Part shown: in pieces, positions 45,564-57,895 of the stretch | Position numbering within the stretch: position 1 is the first letter of the stretch | Layout of the letters: every line of letters begins with the position of its first letter | From: Schizophyllum amplum | Taxonomy: Eukaryota > Basidiomycota > Agaricomycetes > Agaricales > Schizophyllaceae | DNA length: 64,000 nucleotides | Assembly (NCBI GenBank): GCA_007026445.1 | Contig: VDMD01000098.1 | Coordinates: 1-64,000, forward strand | Direction: 5' to 3' | Position numbers and translations under genes: made by a program | Notes under the pieces: generated by a model | Seen by the model: the letters and a program-made list of their open reading frames with translations, nothing else | Databases searched by the model: none | What the model was told of the DNA's origin: nothing

Positions 45564-47086
45564 ATGAGCCTCCTCCCATACATGGGCGCGTACGTCGTGG
45601 TCTCTTTGGACCCTGTTCTGAGCCTGGAGAGGATCGAAGACGATATTGTCCGCGAGCAGGGCAGCGCGATGCAGTGTTCAAGATATGTGGCCGCAGCAAC
45701 TTGGGTGCGTCGTTTGTTCATCCACCGTTCATTCACTGAAGGAGGGTCCTCCAGGAGGTCCACCCGCTTGGTGCTTTTACGCCCCAGCGCACATTTATTT
45801 GGGACTTTGTCGTACAAGGGCTTCCTATTCAGGATCCAGATTCATGTTTTGAACCATACATGACGGTTCCCATCCTACCCAACACACTGCACCCCGAGAG
45901 CCGGCGTCTCGTTGAGACTTTGCCTCCGCTGCCCTGGAATGACTGCTACCATACTCGTATCCACCGTCTGGAAGCCAAGTGCAAGACATTGGATTCAGCC
46001 ATTGATCCACAGTCGTGTTTCTCGCCGTCGGAGGGCCCTGTCATCGACTCGTATCTCCAATGCGATCAAGCGTACGCAGATCTTCTCGAGCGCTCCAAGG
46101 CGGAGAAGACCGATTCGCCGCCTCCTCACATCGTGACGGCCGGTACATTGTCGATGATTCGAGTCGCCAACAGGCGGCGTCGCACGGACGGCAAGCCATG
46201 GTGGATGGTCACCCGAGAAGCAGCGCGCGCCGCGTCAGAGCAGGCTGCGGTCGGACTGGCTGCGACTGGGTCAACTCCAAAGGACGACACGACTGTCACA
46301 TCTTCCCTGGACCCACCATTCGCCGCCATCCGCAACCAAACTCCTAGGGCCGTCGACGCGGCAGATGGCGGCCTCGGCGAAGGCGCTGAGGAGTCTCACA
46401 ATGGTAACGCCGACGCCGCACGTCGTCGTGATCTTCCCGTCAACGCAGGAAGGAATACTGACGCTCGCGTCGATGGCGACTCATCCTCATCCTCGTCCAA
46501 TTTCAAGGATGTTATTGCCGGTATCCTTCTTGGCTTGAATGCGGCTGAGGACGACCTTCCCTGGCTACATGTCGAGTCCTACGACATCAAGCAATTTGAG
46601 GCGCCGCCCGATCCGACGGGCTTCTTTGAGGAGCTGAAGGAGCTCGAAAGGTAAGCCCTAATCTCCTCACGAATCACTTCTTTTGAGCCTCAAAGATACT
46701 GATATACCGCCAAGGATCAAAAGCGACTACATCGAACGCCAGAAGCAGCGCTTGGAGGAGGTCAAGCGGCAGGATGCAGCGTACATGGCGTCTCTGGCGG
46801 CGCACGGACAGGCCTTGTCCGGTTCGTCGCGTGGGCGTGCATTTGTGGCGAGAGTCAAGAAGACATCTGGTACGCCTCTCCCTTGTCATTTTCACGTTTG
46901 TTCCGTGTTATGACGTCGCCCAAAGCACGCCCCTTGAAGAAGACCGCTGGTTTTCTCCGTACGCGCCTCGTTCGGCGTGGCGGAAAGCCAGATGGGGCTC
47001 CAGCCTCTCAAGAAGGTGCCGCTGAAGGTAGGCTGACCTCCACTATGCGCGGTTTCTTGCTGCGAAAGGTGTTTCCCGAAGCCTAA
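45564..47086 (+). CDS. paralogue B of an unrecognised family, intact
   Basis: Predicted 450 residues from four exons: 45564-45704, 45755-46650, 46715-46869 and 46926-47086. The N-terminal 20 residues (SLLPYMGAYVVVSLDPV) could form a hydrophobic anchor or strand. Next come a region with FTPQRTFIWDFVVQG, a Lys/Arg-rich TDGKPWWMVTRE, a variable Ala/Ser/Asp linker, and the block shared with copy A: FKDVIAGILLGLN, PWLHVESYDIKQF, APPDPTGFFEELKELER, then a charged helix (SDYIERQKQRLEEVKRQD) and a basic tail. Strong conservation of that block against a freely varying linker suggests a functional C-terminal domain. I can assign neither family nor function. Confidence 0.7.
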
Positions 47087-47374
47087 GAGGCAGTCGACCG
47101 TGGGCGCTACCGATGGTACTCGATCAACGTAGACTGACGCAGCTACATATATACCCTATATCTTTTCCGCTTTTTTTCGTCAATAAATCAATGGGAATGA
47201 GACATATGCATGGATCAAGCCACGCAAGAGGAGGGCGAGGACGGAGAACATATCTGCCGCCACTGGTCCGTCGTTGTAGAGCTGCGGTGCGTTGCCGCGG
47301 TTTGTCCCGCGTAATTGCAAGTCACCCGTATCATATTGTCCCACGTCGTAAATACAACGAGGAGCGCAGAGCTT

Positions 47375-49220
47375 CTACAACGACGAGGAAGCGCCAGCCG
47401 TAGGGTCAAAATGCGCGTCCGTGAGGAGCCTGAAGCGTACTTGCCGACGCTTCCAGTGTGGGTCAAACATGATTCTGCGACTGCGCGCTGAACCGTTCTC
47501 CTGATACATCACCTGTACAGTGACCACGCGCGTGCTCTCCGTTGACGTGGACGGCATGGCACATACCTCGTGGTTGAGCACCACAGAAGATAAATCCAAC
47601 TTCACCAGAAAGGATCCCGCATACTCCTGAGAGAGCTGTACAAAGTTTTCCTCCAGCCACGCGCGTGCAATGACCACCAGAAAGTGCAGGTCGCGTGCGC
47701 GGAGAGGAGCAGCTGGCGAGTGGTTGGTTAGCATTAGGACAGAGAGAAGAACGGAGAAGGGTGAAGTCACCTTGACCGTCATTGACTTGAGGTGATAGCA
47801 AACATTCAGTACGATGCTGACCGACCTTCCAGTGCATCCTCTGGCAGACGCGCGAGCAATACAGTGCTTCGCCACAAACGCACGCGTGAAGTGCCGTACT
47901 AGCGGAGGTCGTGCACTGGCGCAAGAGTTAGCTAGAGACGGATGGGCGCTTCACACGTACGATGGCGTTAGAACATGTAGCGATCATCTTCCAATCGTCG
48001 TCGGCCCGCTGCAGAAGCGCATGCCGCTGCTGTGCGACGTGGCAAAGGGCCTGATCGTCGCGATGGTACATGGTATCCTGGTCGACATCCTTCAGACTTC
48101 TGTACAACCGCCGAACAGCGGCAGGTAGGACGAGAGCGCAGCAGATGAGGGAGTGTATCAGGTTGGTATCGCTGTTCGGGTGAATCCGATGATGCTTGAC
48201 CAGCATAGGAAAGAGACCGTGCTGCAGAGCGATGAGGAGCGCCTCCCGGTCGTAACGAGACATCTGCGCGACGAGTTCCTGCGCCGAGTTGGAGGCCTCC
48301 TGAAATTGTGAGAGCGCCAGATGCATCGCGGACATCGCGGCTCGGACCACCTTGCGAGGGAACCCTCGCTCACGCAGTTCGGGGAAGCTCGTACTAAGTG
48401 CTGCCACGGTCCAGACCAGCCTCTCCAGATTCAACCAACCTGTGATCTCGTCCTCGCGTGCCACGATGAGGTTGATATGTGAAGCGAGGGTTCGGAAAAG
48501 CCGTTGTCCGTCGCCGCGCGAGGCGCGCAGCAGTTCCGCGACCAGCACTGCCTGCGTGTCCTCGTGATCATTCAGCACGCGCCACAGAGCCTGCAGAAGG
48601 GCGGTGCAGCGCAACATGCGCGCCACATTATTTCGCACCTGGAGCGAGCCGAGTAGGCGCGGCCAGTGGAGCCAGATGGTCACGATGTCGCGAACCGCAT
48701 CGTATCCGCCGGACAAGATGATCGATCGCGACGTGTCTGCAGGAAGGCACGCGAACTGCTCAAGCACGCTCGCCATCGCGTCGACGGCATTCAGCATGGT
48801 CGGCTGGAGGTGCGGCGGAAAGGCATCAAGGGAGAGATTGTGATTCACGAGAAGAAGGTACTCTATCCAGCGGAAGACGCTCGCCCAAACGATCTCTGGC
48901 GCATCGAAGACCCAGAGTTTCGTCAGTCCTTTCAAGACAAGCTCGGCGATGATGCCGAATGAAAAGAACGCCGAAACAATGCCTTTGCACGCTGCCTTGT
49001 GCACGAATTGGAGTAGGGGATCGTCAGGCGGGCCGTCGAGGAGAATTTTGAGCGGGCGCTTCTTGAGTAAGGAGAGCACCTCCTTCGTGGTATGATGGTT
49101 TGTGCTGTTCAGCACACTGACGGGCTTCAGGGAGTCCAGGTCATCCTGCAGACGGACAAGGGTAACGGTGAGCTTGGCGAGGTGGGGCAGGTCGTTGTCG
49201 GACGACGCAGGAAGTGACAT
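47375..49220 (-). CDS. MYND-type zinc-finger protein
   Basis: Predicted 580 residues: exons 49220-47961, 47915-47771 and 47712-47375. Exon 1 encodes a 420-residue helical, leucine-rich region without a named domain. A 45-nt intron (GTACGT...GCCAG, CTAAC branch) then joins CSNAI to CTTSASTALHACVCGEALYCSRVCQRMHWKVGQHRTEC (split here by the exon join), a MYND zinc finger (about residues 416-460). It has the usual Cys pairs, YCSRVCQ and the final His..His..Cys. The C-terminal 110 residues follow after a 58-nt intron. MYND fingers mediate protein-protein contacts; Agaricomycetes carry many such proteins of unknown role. The first Cys pair is spaced more widely than the canonical CxxC. Confidence 0.8.
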
Positions 49221-50080
49221 GCTGTCGGGCGCTGAGCGTACAGCCGATTTATACGCGCTAGAGACAAAGGCGCTTACTTCTGTTCTTCCTGAAAACCTGT
49301 GCCTCGAGGGAAGTTCCTGTGAATGAAGAGCTAGATAGATCCCAGTAGATGATACACGCTGCCAGGCCTTGTTGGAGAATCCAGGTCTGGATGTGGATCG
49401 ACGAGCTGATGATGTTCAAGACCGAAGGCCTGTGAAAATCGTGGCTAGTCATCGATATCGCCGACTTTCGAGTTCCGTGGTCACGTGTGTCACATAAGTT
49501 TGCGAGCGTTGACAAGGCAGAGGCACCGGCTTGAGCTTCATGATGCCGCACTTCGAGGTGGGATCTGCGGACGCGCAAACATACTCTCGCGAAAATAGCC
49601 TATGACTCATGAGAGTATTGGCACATCAATATGTCGAGGAGAACTCATGGTAAGCGGTTGGCTTGGACCTGGAACGTACTGAGAGGGTCGACGGTCCCGC
49701 GTAATCTTCTACGCAGCTTCTCTTCCGTTTCGTAGTATTGTAGGTCCGAGAGGCTGTAGATCTCATCAAGGAAGATTATGAGCGTTGCCGTGGGCGCTCG
49801 TCCTTGTAAAGTTTCCAGACAAACTTCGGAAGGGATAAAACCTTCAACGATAATTGAGCGAGCCACCGGGGGTGACATAAAGTTCGTGCTCTTGTCGTGT
49901 CGGAACAGGTCAAGCTGACCGTCGAGGTCAAGAAGTAAGCCGAAGAGATAAGATTAGATATCGTGCATGGCAGTCTCCCGGTCCGGATTCCGCCGTCGGC
50001 CCCTATATATATACCCCGTTGTCTCCAACCTCCATCTTAAAAATCCCGGATTCACCTGCAGTCTCTCAGCATCTGTCGAC
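49221..50080. other. divergent interval with a minus-strand exon-like ORF
   Basis: Between the MYND gene (-) and a BTB gene (+). On the minus strand about 100 codons are open from 49952 down to a stop at 49645, with protein-like composition (LDLDGQLDLFRHDKSTNF, IIVEGFIPSEVCLETL, DEIYSLSDLQYYETEEKLRRRLRG). I do not recognise it; it may be the last exon or a relic of a gene. Confidence 0.3.
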
Positions 50081-51137
50081 ATGGACTCATCCAATGTTGC
50101 ACCTGAGCAATGCACACGTGACGCTGAACTATGGCTGAATGACGGCAACCTTATCCTACAGGCCGACGCGTGTCTCTTTCGCGTCCATCACAGCGTCCTC
50201 GCCATGCACTCGCTCTTCTTTCGTGACCTGGAAACGATTCCTCAAGGCGAAACGCAGACTACATATGACGGTGCTCCTCTGATAACTCTGTGCGGCGACG
50301 AACCGGCGGATGTCCGTCATTTTCTGAAAGCGCTGTATTTTCCCCAGTACGTGCTTTCGCGACGTCAAGTCGACATATCAACTCACTTGTCGATAAAGCT
50401 ATCTTCCCCCTCCTCCTATGCAGGCCTCTGTGGACATTATCCTTGGTGTCCTCCGCCTCGCGCACAAGTATCAGGCCTTACATTGGCGATGCTGCGCGCT
50501 CCGCCATCTCTCCAAAATCTTCCCGACAGACCTGGTTAGCCACCTCGATGCGGACGATCAATTCGCTCATACGGTCAGAAAGGCGATGGCTCTCGCGCAA
50601 GAAGTAGGCGCTACGTGGCTTCTGCCGTCTATCTACGTGGCCGCCATGTTCTTCCCCGAGACTATGATTTCCTCCTCCGAATCATTGGAGGGAAGACCAG
50701 CCCGTCTGGCGCACAACGACCTCGCCATAATATTTAGCGCCATGTCTATAGTGCAGCAGAGGTTCCCGCGCCGCGTCGTCTTGCTGCCAGGCCATCAGTG
50801 CTATAACTACAAATGCGCAATGGCGCGCCTCGAACTCAGCTTAGGCGATGGAGACACCTGTTTCTCCCAGTCACCTCTCGACTTCTTGGATGATATCCTG
50901 GACGATGACGATGACATGGACGCTGTTTGCGCAGTATGTCTCGCGGAGATGCGCTTCTGTTATCAAGAGTGGAAGAAGGACTTATGGGATGACTTGCCGA
51001 CAATATTCAAGCTGCCTACATGGCCGAAGCTCCTCGAGATCAAGAAGCGGGACTTGGAGGTGCGTCTTTTGCGCCATTTTGCACCTACGGAAATGCTCAC
51101 GCCAGTGTAGGGGAACGATTTCGATATGCACAACTAG
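50081..51137 (+). CDS. BTB/POZ domain protein
   Basis: Three exons: 50081-50346, 50399-51059 and a short 51111-51137 (without the last splice the frame stops at 51110). The BTB core reads ELWLNDGNLILQADA, FRVHHSVLAMHSLFFRD and VRHFLKALYFP. A 52-nt phase-2 intron follows at the family position, then YLPPPP and DIILGVLRLAHKYQALHWRCCALRHLS. The C-terminal half contains a CAVCLAEMRFCYQEW segment and LPTWPKLLEIKKRDLE. It is more diverged from the three other BTB genes than they are from each other. Likely a Cul3 adaptor; substrate unknown. Confidence 0.75.
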
Positions 51138-51234
51138 CGTATTAATTCTCACAAGTTGTTCTACCGACGAATTCAGATTCAGTCCCGTCCTCTCATTCGT
51201 GGAGTTCCGCAATTGTTCCGATCAAGCAACAAAA

Positions 51235-52838
51235 TCAGGTCTGGTAAAATTCTTCGTCGCTCCAATACGCCCTCTCCACCTCGTGAAGATATCTATTACG
51301 ACCAGGTAACTTCCCCGTCACTAGCTCCCGCACTTCATCCCACGCGACGAGCCGCCTGGCAATGTCCTCATGTTTCTCGCCCCGCAACGTCCAGCCGTAC
51401 CTCACCTCCGCCAATCGAGGGAACACCGTTTGCAGAAATTCAGCGACCGCGTGCACGTCCGTGATGGGGGAGTCGCCAACGAAGAGGTCCTCAAGCGCGT
51501 GGCGCAGCGCCGGCGTATGGCAAAAAACCGACGCGTCTATGGGCACCGCGAGCGAGGTGAGGTGCGGACATCGCTCGGCAAAGGCGACGACGGCACGTAA
51601 CGTGCATGTCGGAGCTTTATCCAAGTTCCGATTGCCGAGCTTGAGGACGCGCAGGGTCGGCCACCAGCGCGCGATCTCTTCGCAGTCGTCATCCGTGAGC
51701 GCTGGATTGCCAACCTCGAGAACGCACTCGGTGAGGTCGCGAAAGCCCGCGAGCGGGCGCAGGTCTTCGAGATTGAAACGATGCGTGGTTATCCTCCTCT
51801 CGCGAATGCGGAGAATGTCTAAAGAAACATAGGAGGGTAGCGATGCGGCAAGGTCTTCGTCATCTGTCGTTCTGACTGGACGAGCGGGGGCATGCTCCAG
51901 GGGCGAGCTGCGCCCCTCGATCCATGCGTAGGAAAGACTGTCAACCACGTCGAAGAACGGGCGACGATGAAAGAGGTCGAGTATCCACGGCATCATATTT
52001 CGAGTGTTGTCGAAAAGGGACGAGTGCAAACCATCCATGAACATGCAATGCATGTCGATGGTACGGATTGATTGACCATGCAAGAGTGCGCGGAGTAGCC
52101 ATGGGCCAAGCTGTCCACCAGATATCAGGTCTCCGCAAGCAGATGTGCAAAATTTTGCTCACATTTTCGTAGAAGTTTTCGATGGTACTATGCATTCCGA
52201 AAGCGACGAGCATTTGCTCGGGCAAAACGGCGCAGTCCTCGCTGATAAGCGCATCTGCCTCGCTATAGTCCACGTCAAGCAAACCAGGGAAGAGTGGAAG
52301 AGAAGGCGGGCAGGAAATAATCGCTCTGAACACTTCCGCGTTGCATTTTATCTGAAGCTGGAAAGTCCTGACGAAACGCGCCTTTTCATACACGGGGATC
52401 CAATCGCTGGGTACAAGATCGCGCTTAATTCTCTGACAGGTCAAAGGGCGGTCAATTATATATGGACCTCCACGCAGTAGTAAGAATACGACTCACAAAA
52501 TCTAACCGAAAGCGATGTTCATCGGGAAAAGAGGGTCGTGGCGAGAACTAGATCACGAACAACGGACGCATCGGTGAGTTCGGATGCTGTGTCATATAGC
52601 AAGTGTCACGCACTATAGCGAGACGCTCCTCCCAGGCATCCTCAGGTAGATGCCTCAGTAGATATCTGAGTCGCGAAAGATTCTTCCACAGAAGAGGCTC
52701 GACCGCTGTAGCCCAGCTCCTCGACACGGCTTTTAGCCTCAGCAAATCTTCCAGGCCCACAGACCATAGAGATTCGCATATCAGGCCTTGAATTTCCGGG
52801 ATAGACAGGGCGTCGGGCATTCTGGTATGGGAGGACAA
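51235..52838 (-). CDS. F-box protein with leucine-rich C-terminus (minus-strand member of trio)
   Basis: Predicted 473 residues in four exons: 52838-52614, 52547-52497, 52432-52163 and 52110-51235. N-terminal F-box-like region: IPEIQGLICESLW...LKAVSRSWATAVEPLLWKNL, then LLRHLPEDAWEER. A 51-nt second exon, exactly 17 codons, sits at the same position as in the two plus-strand relatives at 52961 and 55298. The C-terminal part has LRR-like segments and shares DDDCEEIARWWPTLRVLKLG and ITDVHAVAEFLQTVFPRL with them. It is shorter because part of the middle repeat region is absent. A predicted SCF adaptor, divergent head-to-head from the tandem pair. Confidence 0.75.
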
Positions 52839-52960
52839 GGCCAGGAGCGTGCGGCATGCCGGCGCGGAATCAAATCAAATTCACGTGACTGTCACGCGCT
52901 GAGCCCCAATCTCGAGCGTCACGCTAGCTGTTTACTGCATACATCACCTCCCTTCGCGCG

Positions 52961-54721
52961 ATGCTCGACATCCCAGAACTCAGGCTCCAGATATTCAGGT
53001 ATCTGTGGATCGGTGATGTGCGCCCCATCAGGCTCGTATGCAAGACGTGGTATCCAGAAGCAGATCAAGCGATGTGGGAATCGATAGAAACACTGCCGCC
53101 TTTGCTGAGGCTCTTGCCCGAGGATGCATGGGAGCAGGATATGGTACGTTACTCAGAAGAATACATCATATTATAACTTGACTCATGGGATTGACTCTAG
53201 GATACTTATTCGGACATGCTTGCCGGCAGCCGCTCATTTCCCATAGCCATTGTGAGGCCGCTTGTTCTCCTGGACGAGGTTCAGTCAACTGATCGTTTTC
53301 AGAGAATAAAAAGAGCCCTCAGCTCTGACGACTGGGCTGCTGTGGTAGAGCGGGCACGCTTCGTCAAGAAGTACCGAGCGTCGAGCATGCTCAAATGCGG
53401 GGAGGACGTGTTCGCAGCGATCGTCGCTTCTCCGCCACCATGCGTCCCACTGCTGTCCGGTCTACAGACGGCGATCCTTCACTTCTCATACTATCGTGGA
53501 AGGGCCTCATTCTACAAAACCTTCTTCGACCTCCTCGTTCCACACATATATATCACCACGCTCGACTGCACGGCCGACGAGGAACTCATACCCGACCCCG
53601 GCGTTTCTCTCTCTCGTTACTCGAATTTGAGATCAATACGATTGAACCTCGAACCTGGAAAATACGCGGACAGCCATACGCATATCGTTCCGCCGTGGCC
53701 TACCTTCGTTTTCGACGAATCACACAAACCCGCTCAGCGCTACGACGTTCAATTCCTCAGAGCACTCGAGCGCTGTCCTAAGCTTCGCGATGTCAATCTT
53801 AAGACGGACGCCCAGGCCAGTTTGATTCTGCTTCGCACCCTCTCCCGTAATCCGACAGTGCAGTCCCTTGTATTACGGTACGACGCCGACAGGGGCGCAC
53901 AATATTTCGCAGCTGAACTACACTCTCCATCATATTCTTTCCCTGCCTTCCCTGCTCTTCGGGAACTCACCATCAAGGGCCTCAAACTAGCAGACGCCCG
54001 TCGCCTGCTCACGTCGTCGTCGACGCGCATACCTCTGGAGAAGATCGTCATCGAGAGGCACCTCTACGCGTCTCGTTCTGACGAATTCTTCATCGCCGAC
54101 AAGGAGGAGCTTCTAGACATGCTAGAATTGGTATGCACCCAGCTCGAAGGCTATCGCTCCCTCCGCGTCCTCAGATTGGAGGGAAACTCCACCGAAGCGT
54201 ATCCGTTCACACTACGAGATCTCCGCCCCTTGTCTGTATTCTCCGAGATACGCGAGATCAACCTCACCATGCCGCTCGCGCCGTCGCTCGTCGATGCGGA
54301 CTGCGAGGCTATAGCGGGGTGGTGGCCGCGTCTGGAGGTCCTCATGATGGGTGACGAGGACATCGGCGATGAAGGTGACGCCAAGTGCAGCCTGCGAGGG
54401 CTCCTCTACATCGTAGCGCGTTGCCCCTACCTCACTGACCTCCATCTGCCGCTGGACGCCAGCGTCATACCAGATGTCGAACCAGCACCCGGCGACGCGC
54501 ATCCGCCGTATCAAAACTTGAAGCTGCTCTACATCGGCGACGCGCCGATCGTGGACACGGAGGGAGTCGCGCAGTTCTTGAAGACAACTTTTCCAAGGCT
54601 GCGCACATTGAAGTACACTTGGTATGGAGACCACGATGATATCGACAGGAGGCAGGCAGCGTGGAAGCGTGTTGTAGAATCGGTGACCGGAGTAGCAGCA
54701 GATGACCCTCTATGGCTTTGA
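52961..54721 (+). CDS. F-box/LRR-like protein, first of tandem pair
   Basis: Predicted 550 residues: exons 52961-53143, 53201-53251 (17 codons) and 53303-54721. The second intron (53252-53302) is 51 nt without a stop, so it reads through in frame; the paralogue at 55298 and the minus-strand relative show where it must be spliced. F-box-like N-terminus: IPELRLQIFRYLW, RLVCKTWYPEADQAMWESI, LLPEDAWEQD. The body has irregular leucine-rich repeats ending in DADCEAIAGWWPRLEVLMMG and APIVDTEGVAQFLKTTFPRLRTLKYTWYGDHDD (split here by the motif ends). It matches the gene at 55298 over its whole length, so the two are a tandem duplication. Confidence 0.8.
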
Positions 54722-55297
54722 CGGACAGAAGGGCAATTTTCGTGGTAGGCACCTCGCTTTCCTTCACTTTGCAGCCAAAATTACCTTCAGCTTTGTCCAG
54801 TTCGACTCGCCTTGGCATGAGCCGCTATACGAGGATTCAAGATTTGTCGAGCGACTGTTCTCCACGATGGACGCAGGACCGATAACTCCAAGGTCGGGTC
54901 CCTTTGACTACTTTTACGTCATTTGTTCTATGTACTTCTCGGCGAAACTTTAACCATATCATTGCAAGTGATATTATCGATCGTCAACGCGCATGCATGT
55001 CCCGTCTCTCCGCATCGCGGTATCTTTGTCGATTACGGCAGGAATTTGCAGACAGGGCATCCAAGAGCGAGAGGATTATTTCGTGATCCTTTGACAAAGC
55101 CGAGAGCCGCATACGTTGACGAACTTCCCGCGTGAATGGAGAACAAGCAGTAGCCGCGAACAAAGCCTTCCCGAATGGGAAGGCCATACGGCATTGTCAA
55201 TTTGTCACAGGCGTGACTTCAGATTTGTTCACGGTCGGCGCGGACTTTTGGTTTCCTGTTCTCGACTGCACATCTCGCACTCATCTCTCACCGCACG
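54722..55297. other. spacer between the tandem F-box genes
   Basis: Contains the 3' flank of the first gene and the promoter side of the second. No additional gene was seen. Confidence 0.4.
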
Positions 55298-57078
55298 ATG
55301 CTTGACGTGCCAGAACTCCGGCTCGAGGTCTTCAGATATCTATGGATTACCGAAGTGCGTCCCCTCAAACTCGTGTGCAAGACGTGGTATCCGGAGGCGG
55401 ATCAAGCGGTTTGGGAATCGATAGAGACGCTCCCGCCTCTGCTAAGGTTCTTGCCTGAAGATGCGTGGGAGGAGGATACCGTATGTCGCTCTATCTCCTC
55501 CTTGCCGATGTCACAACTCACAAATCGTAGGCCTCACACGAGTACGGACAGGGCAGAGTCTCCACATGGTTCGAGAACTTTGTGAGGTTCTCTCGTCCTA
55601 TGAGGCTGACCTTGACTGATTCTGTACAGAACATTAGACGTCCGCTTCGACCGGAGGACTGGTCCGAAGTTATGAGGCGCGCACGTCATGTGAAAACCTA
55701 TCGGATGCACCAGGTGTTATCCAACTGCACTGACGCCACACTCGAAGCCATGGTCGCTTGCCCACCTCCTCGAATCCCTCTGTTCTCAGGAGTCCGCTCA
55801 GTCACGCTCATACCCCCCTCGACTCAGTCTGCGCTCTACGCAAAGCTGCTACACCACCTCATCCCGCACCAGTACATCATCACGCTGGACTGTGCGGCGC
55901 TCGAGAAGTTCATCCCAGACGTGGAGTCTTTCATACCAAGATTCCAACGTCTCAAGTCTCTCAAGCTGCATGTTGCTCCAGGACAATACGCGCACGAGAA
56001 CTCCCACCTCGTTCGGACATATTATTACTTCGCTTTCGACCGGAAACGCGATGCCAGCAAGCGCTATGACATCCGCGTCGTGAAAGCGCTCGAGCGGTGT
56101 CCGGAGCTCCAACACCTCGACCTCAAGTTCTACGCACAGGCGACTATATCCATGTTGCGCACGTTATCCGAAAATCCCACACTGCGGTCGCTCAAGCTGC
56201 GGTATGACCTCGATGATGTGCACAAGTTCGAGGACGACCTTACCGCAGCATATTCATTTCCAGCCTTTCCTTCTCTTCGATGCCTGGAGATCACGGGTCT
56301 TTCGATCAGAGACGCCTCCCGTCTTCTCATTTCGCGAACGCCCACGCCGTTGGAAGATATACGCATCATTGACAACCGGTACGACACGCCTTTCGAAGAC
56401 GAACGGCGATTTGGTCCGCCGAAACACGCGTTGCTCGATACGTTGGGCCTTATATGCTCTCAACTTGAGCCCTTCCACTCCCTCCGCGGTCTTCGCATCC
56501 AGGGCCCCTCGTATATTACATTCTCCCTCACGCTGGGAGATCTCCGCCCACTCTCTGCATTCCCTAACCTGCGCGAGATTACTATCTCGATCAAGCACGA
56601 CACCGTGTTGGTCGACGCAGACTGCGAGCAGATGGCCGACTGGTGGCCGCGCCTGGAAGTTTTCGCCTTCGGTTATGGGTGTCCGGAGGGCGATCCGAAG
56701 TGTACGCTGCGCGGACTTCTGGCTTTGGCCAGCGGCTGTCCGTACCTCGCAAGGCTCGAATTACCGCTCGATGCGAGGTCTATTCCAGACATCCAGCCGG
56801 CGGGCCCCAATCGCGCGCCACCGCCGTACAGCAGCCTAGCGCACCTGGACGTTGGCGACGCGCCCATCACAGACACGGAGGCTGTCGCGCAATTTCTGAA
56901 GACCACCTTCCCGAAATTGCGCGACCTAGATTATATCTTCTACCGCGAGCACGGAGATCTCGACCGGAGGATGCGAGAGTGGAATAGGGTCGTGGAGGTG
57001 GTGACGGGGGTCAAGCCAGAGGATTTCAGTATTCACGACTCGGATGACGAAGCCATCGATGATTCGGAGCATCTCTAG
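55298..57078 (+). CDS. F-box/LRR-like protein, second of tandem pair
   Basis: Predicted 560 residues: exons 55298-55480 (183 nt, identical in length to the first copy), 55531-55581 (17 codons) and 55630-57078. F-box-like start: VPELRLEVFRYLW, KLVCKTWYPEADQAVWESI, FLPEDAWEED. The leucine-rich body has LKSLKLHVAPGQYA, CPELQHLDLKFYAQATISML and DADCEQMADWWPRLEVF. The tail ends in an acidic stretch (DSDDEAIDDSEHL) not present in the first copy. The ATG at 55582 lies within intron 2 and is not the start. Probably a substrate-binding subunit of an SCF ligase. Confidence 0.8.
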
Positions 57079-57895
57079 AGCATTGTATTCTGATCTCTTT
57101 ACAGCAAGGTCTGTATAAATGCCCACATGCGATGACTCGCCTCCCCAACCTGGATGGGCCCCGCTGTCTCCGATGCCGCAGGTGTGTACAGATGAGGAAG
57201 ACGACTTAAGGCCGGGAAGACATCATAAAGCTGGGAAGACGTTCTAAGGCTGAGAAGCCATCATAAGTAAGGCTGGGAAGAGATTCAAGGCTGAGGGGAA
57301 TATGCCACAGTCGCCGTGCTGACATGGAAGCTTCCTCAACATGTCGCCGGTGTTCTTTGGGGCCGAGCGCAGGCGCTTATGCATAATCTGAGTAAACACT
57401 CGGCATCTCGGCCATGGATTCGTTTCTACCGCGGTAAGACATCCCTGGCAGTATTTCCTAGACATGGCGAAGGGTGTTGCTATGTTGTTCTCCGCCTTAT
57501 GAATTACCTCCGCTGTCAGGCGCGTCAATGGAGGTCAATGGTCCAGGACGCGTTGTTTCAGCTCTTACAATCGGAACCAAATTTGAACAAACAGAACAAC
57601 ATCGAACAAACAAACCACATTTTTGTTCTCTTCCTGCACTCTCACTTTGCCAAGCATTTCCTCTTTCTTGAATGTCGAATGTTGAACGTTCATGAGCCTG
57701 CGGGCGCCAGCGTCGCAAATTCGGCTTTCTTTCCATTTCTGGTGAGAACAAAATGAATTGAAATTCGGCGGAGCTGATGCGGGACAATGGCCCGGGACCG
57801 CCAGCTCAAATATCATCTTCTCCTCCTCCCCCCATCTGCAAATTCTACGCTCCTTACGTCTTACCTCAGACTTTACGCCAGCGAGCTTCTTCATC
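57079..57895. other. intergenic with short direct repeats
   Basis: At about 57215-57300 a GGCTGGGAAGA(C/G)-type motif recurs five or so times in imperfect copies. The remainder is the promoter side of the GT90-like gene. No gene was recognised. Confidence 0.45.

Noticed and set aside
53216..53302. Continuous coding through 53252-53302 in the first tandem F-box gene
   Set aside because: The paralogue and the minus-strand relative both end the second exon after exactly 17 codons with a GTGAG donor, and the same donor is present here.
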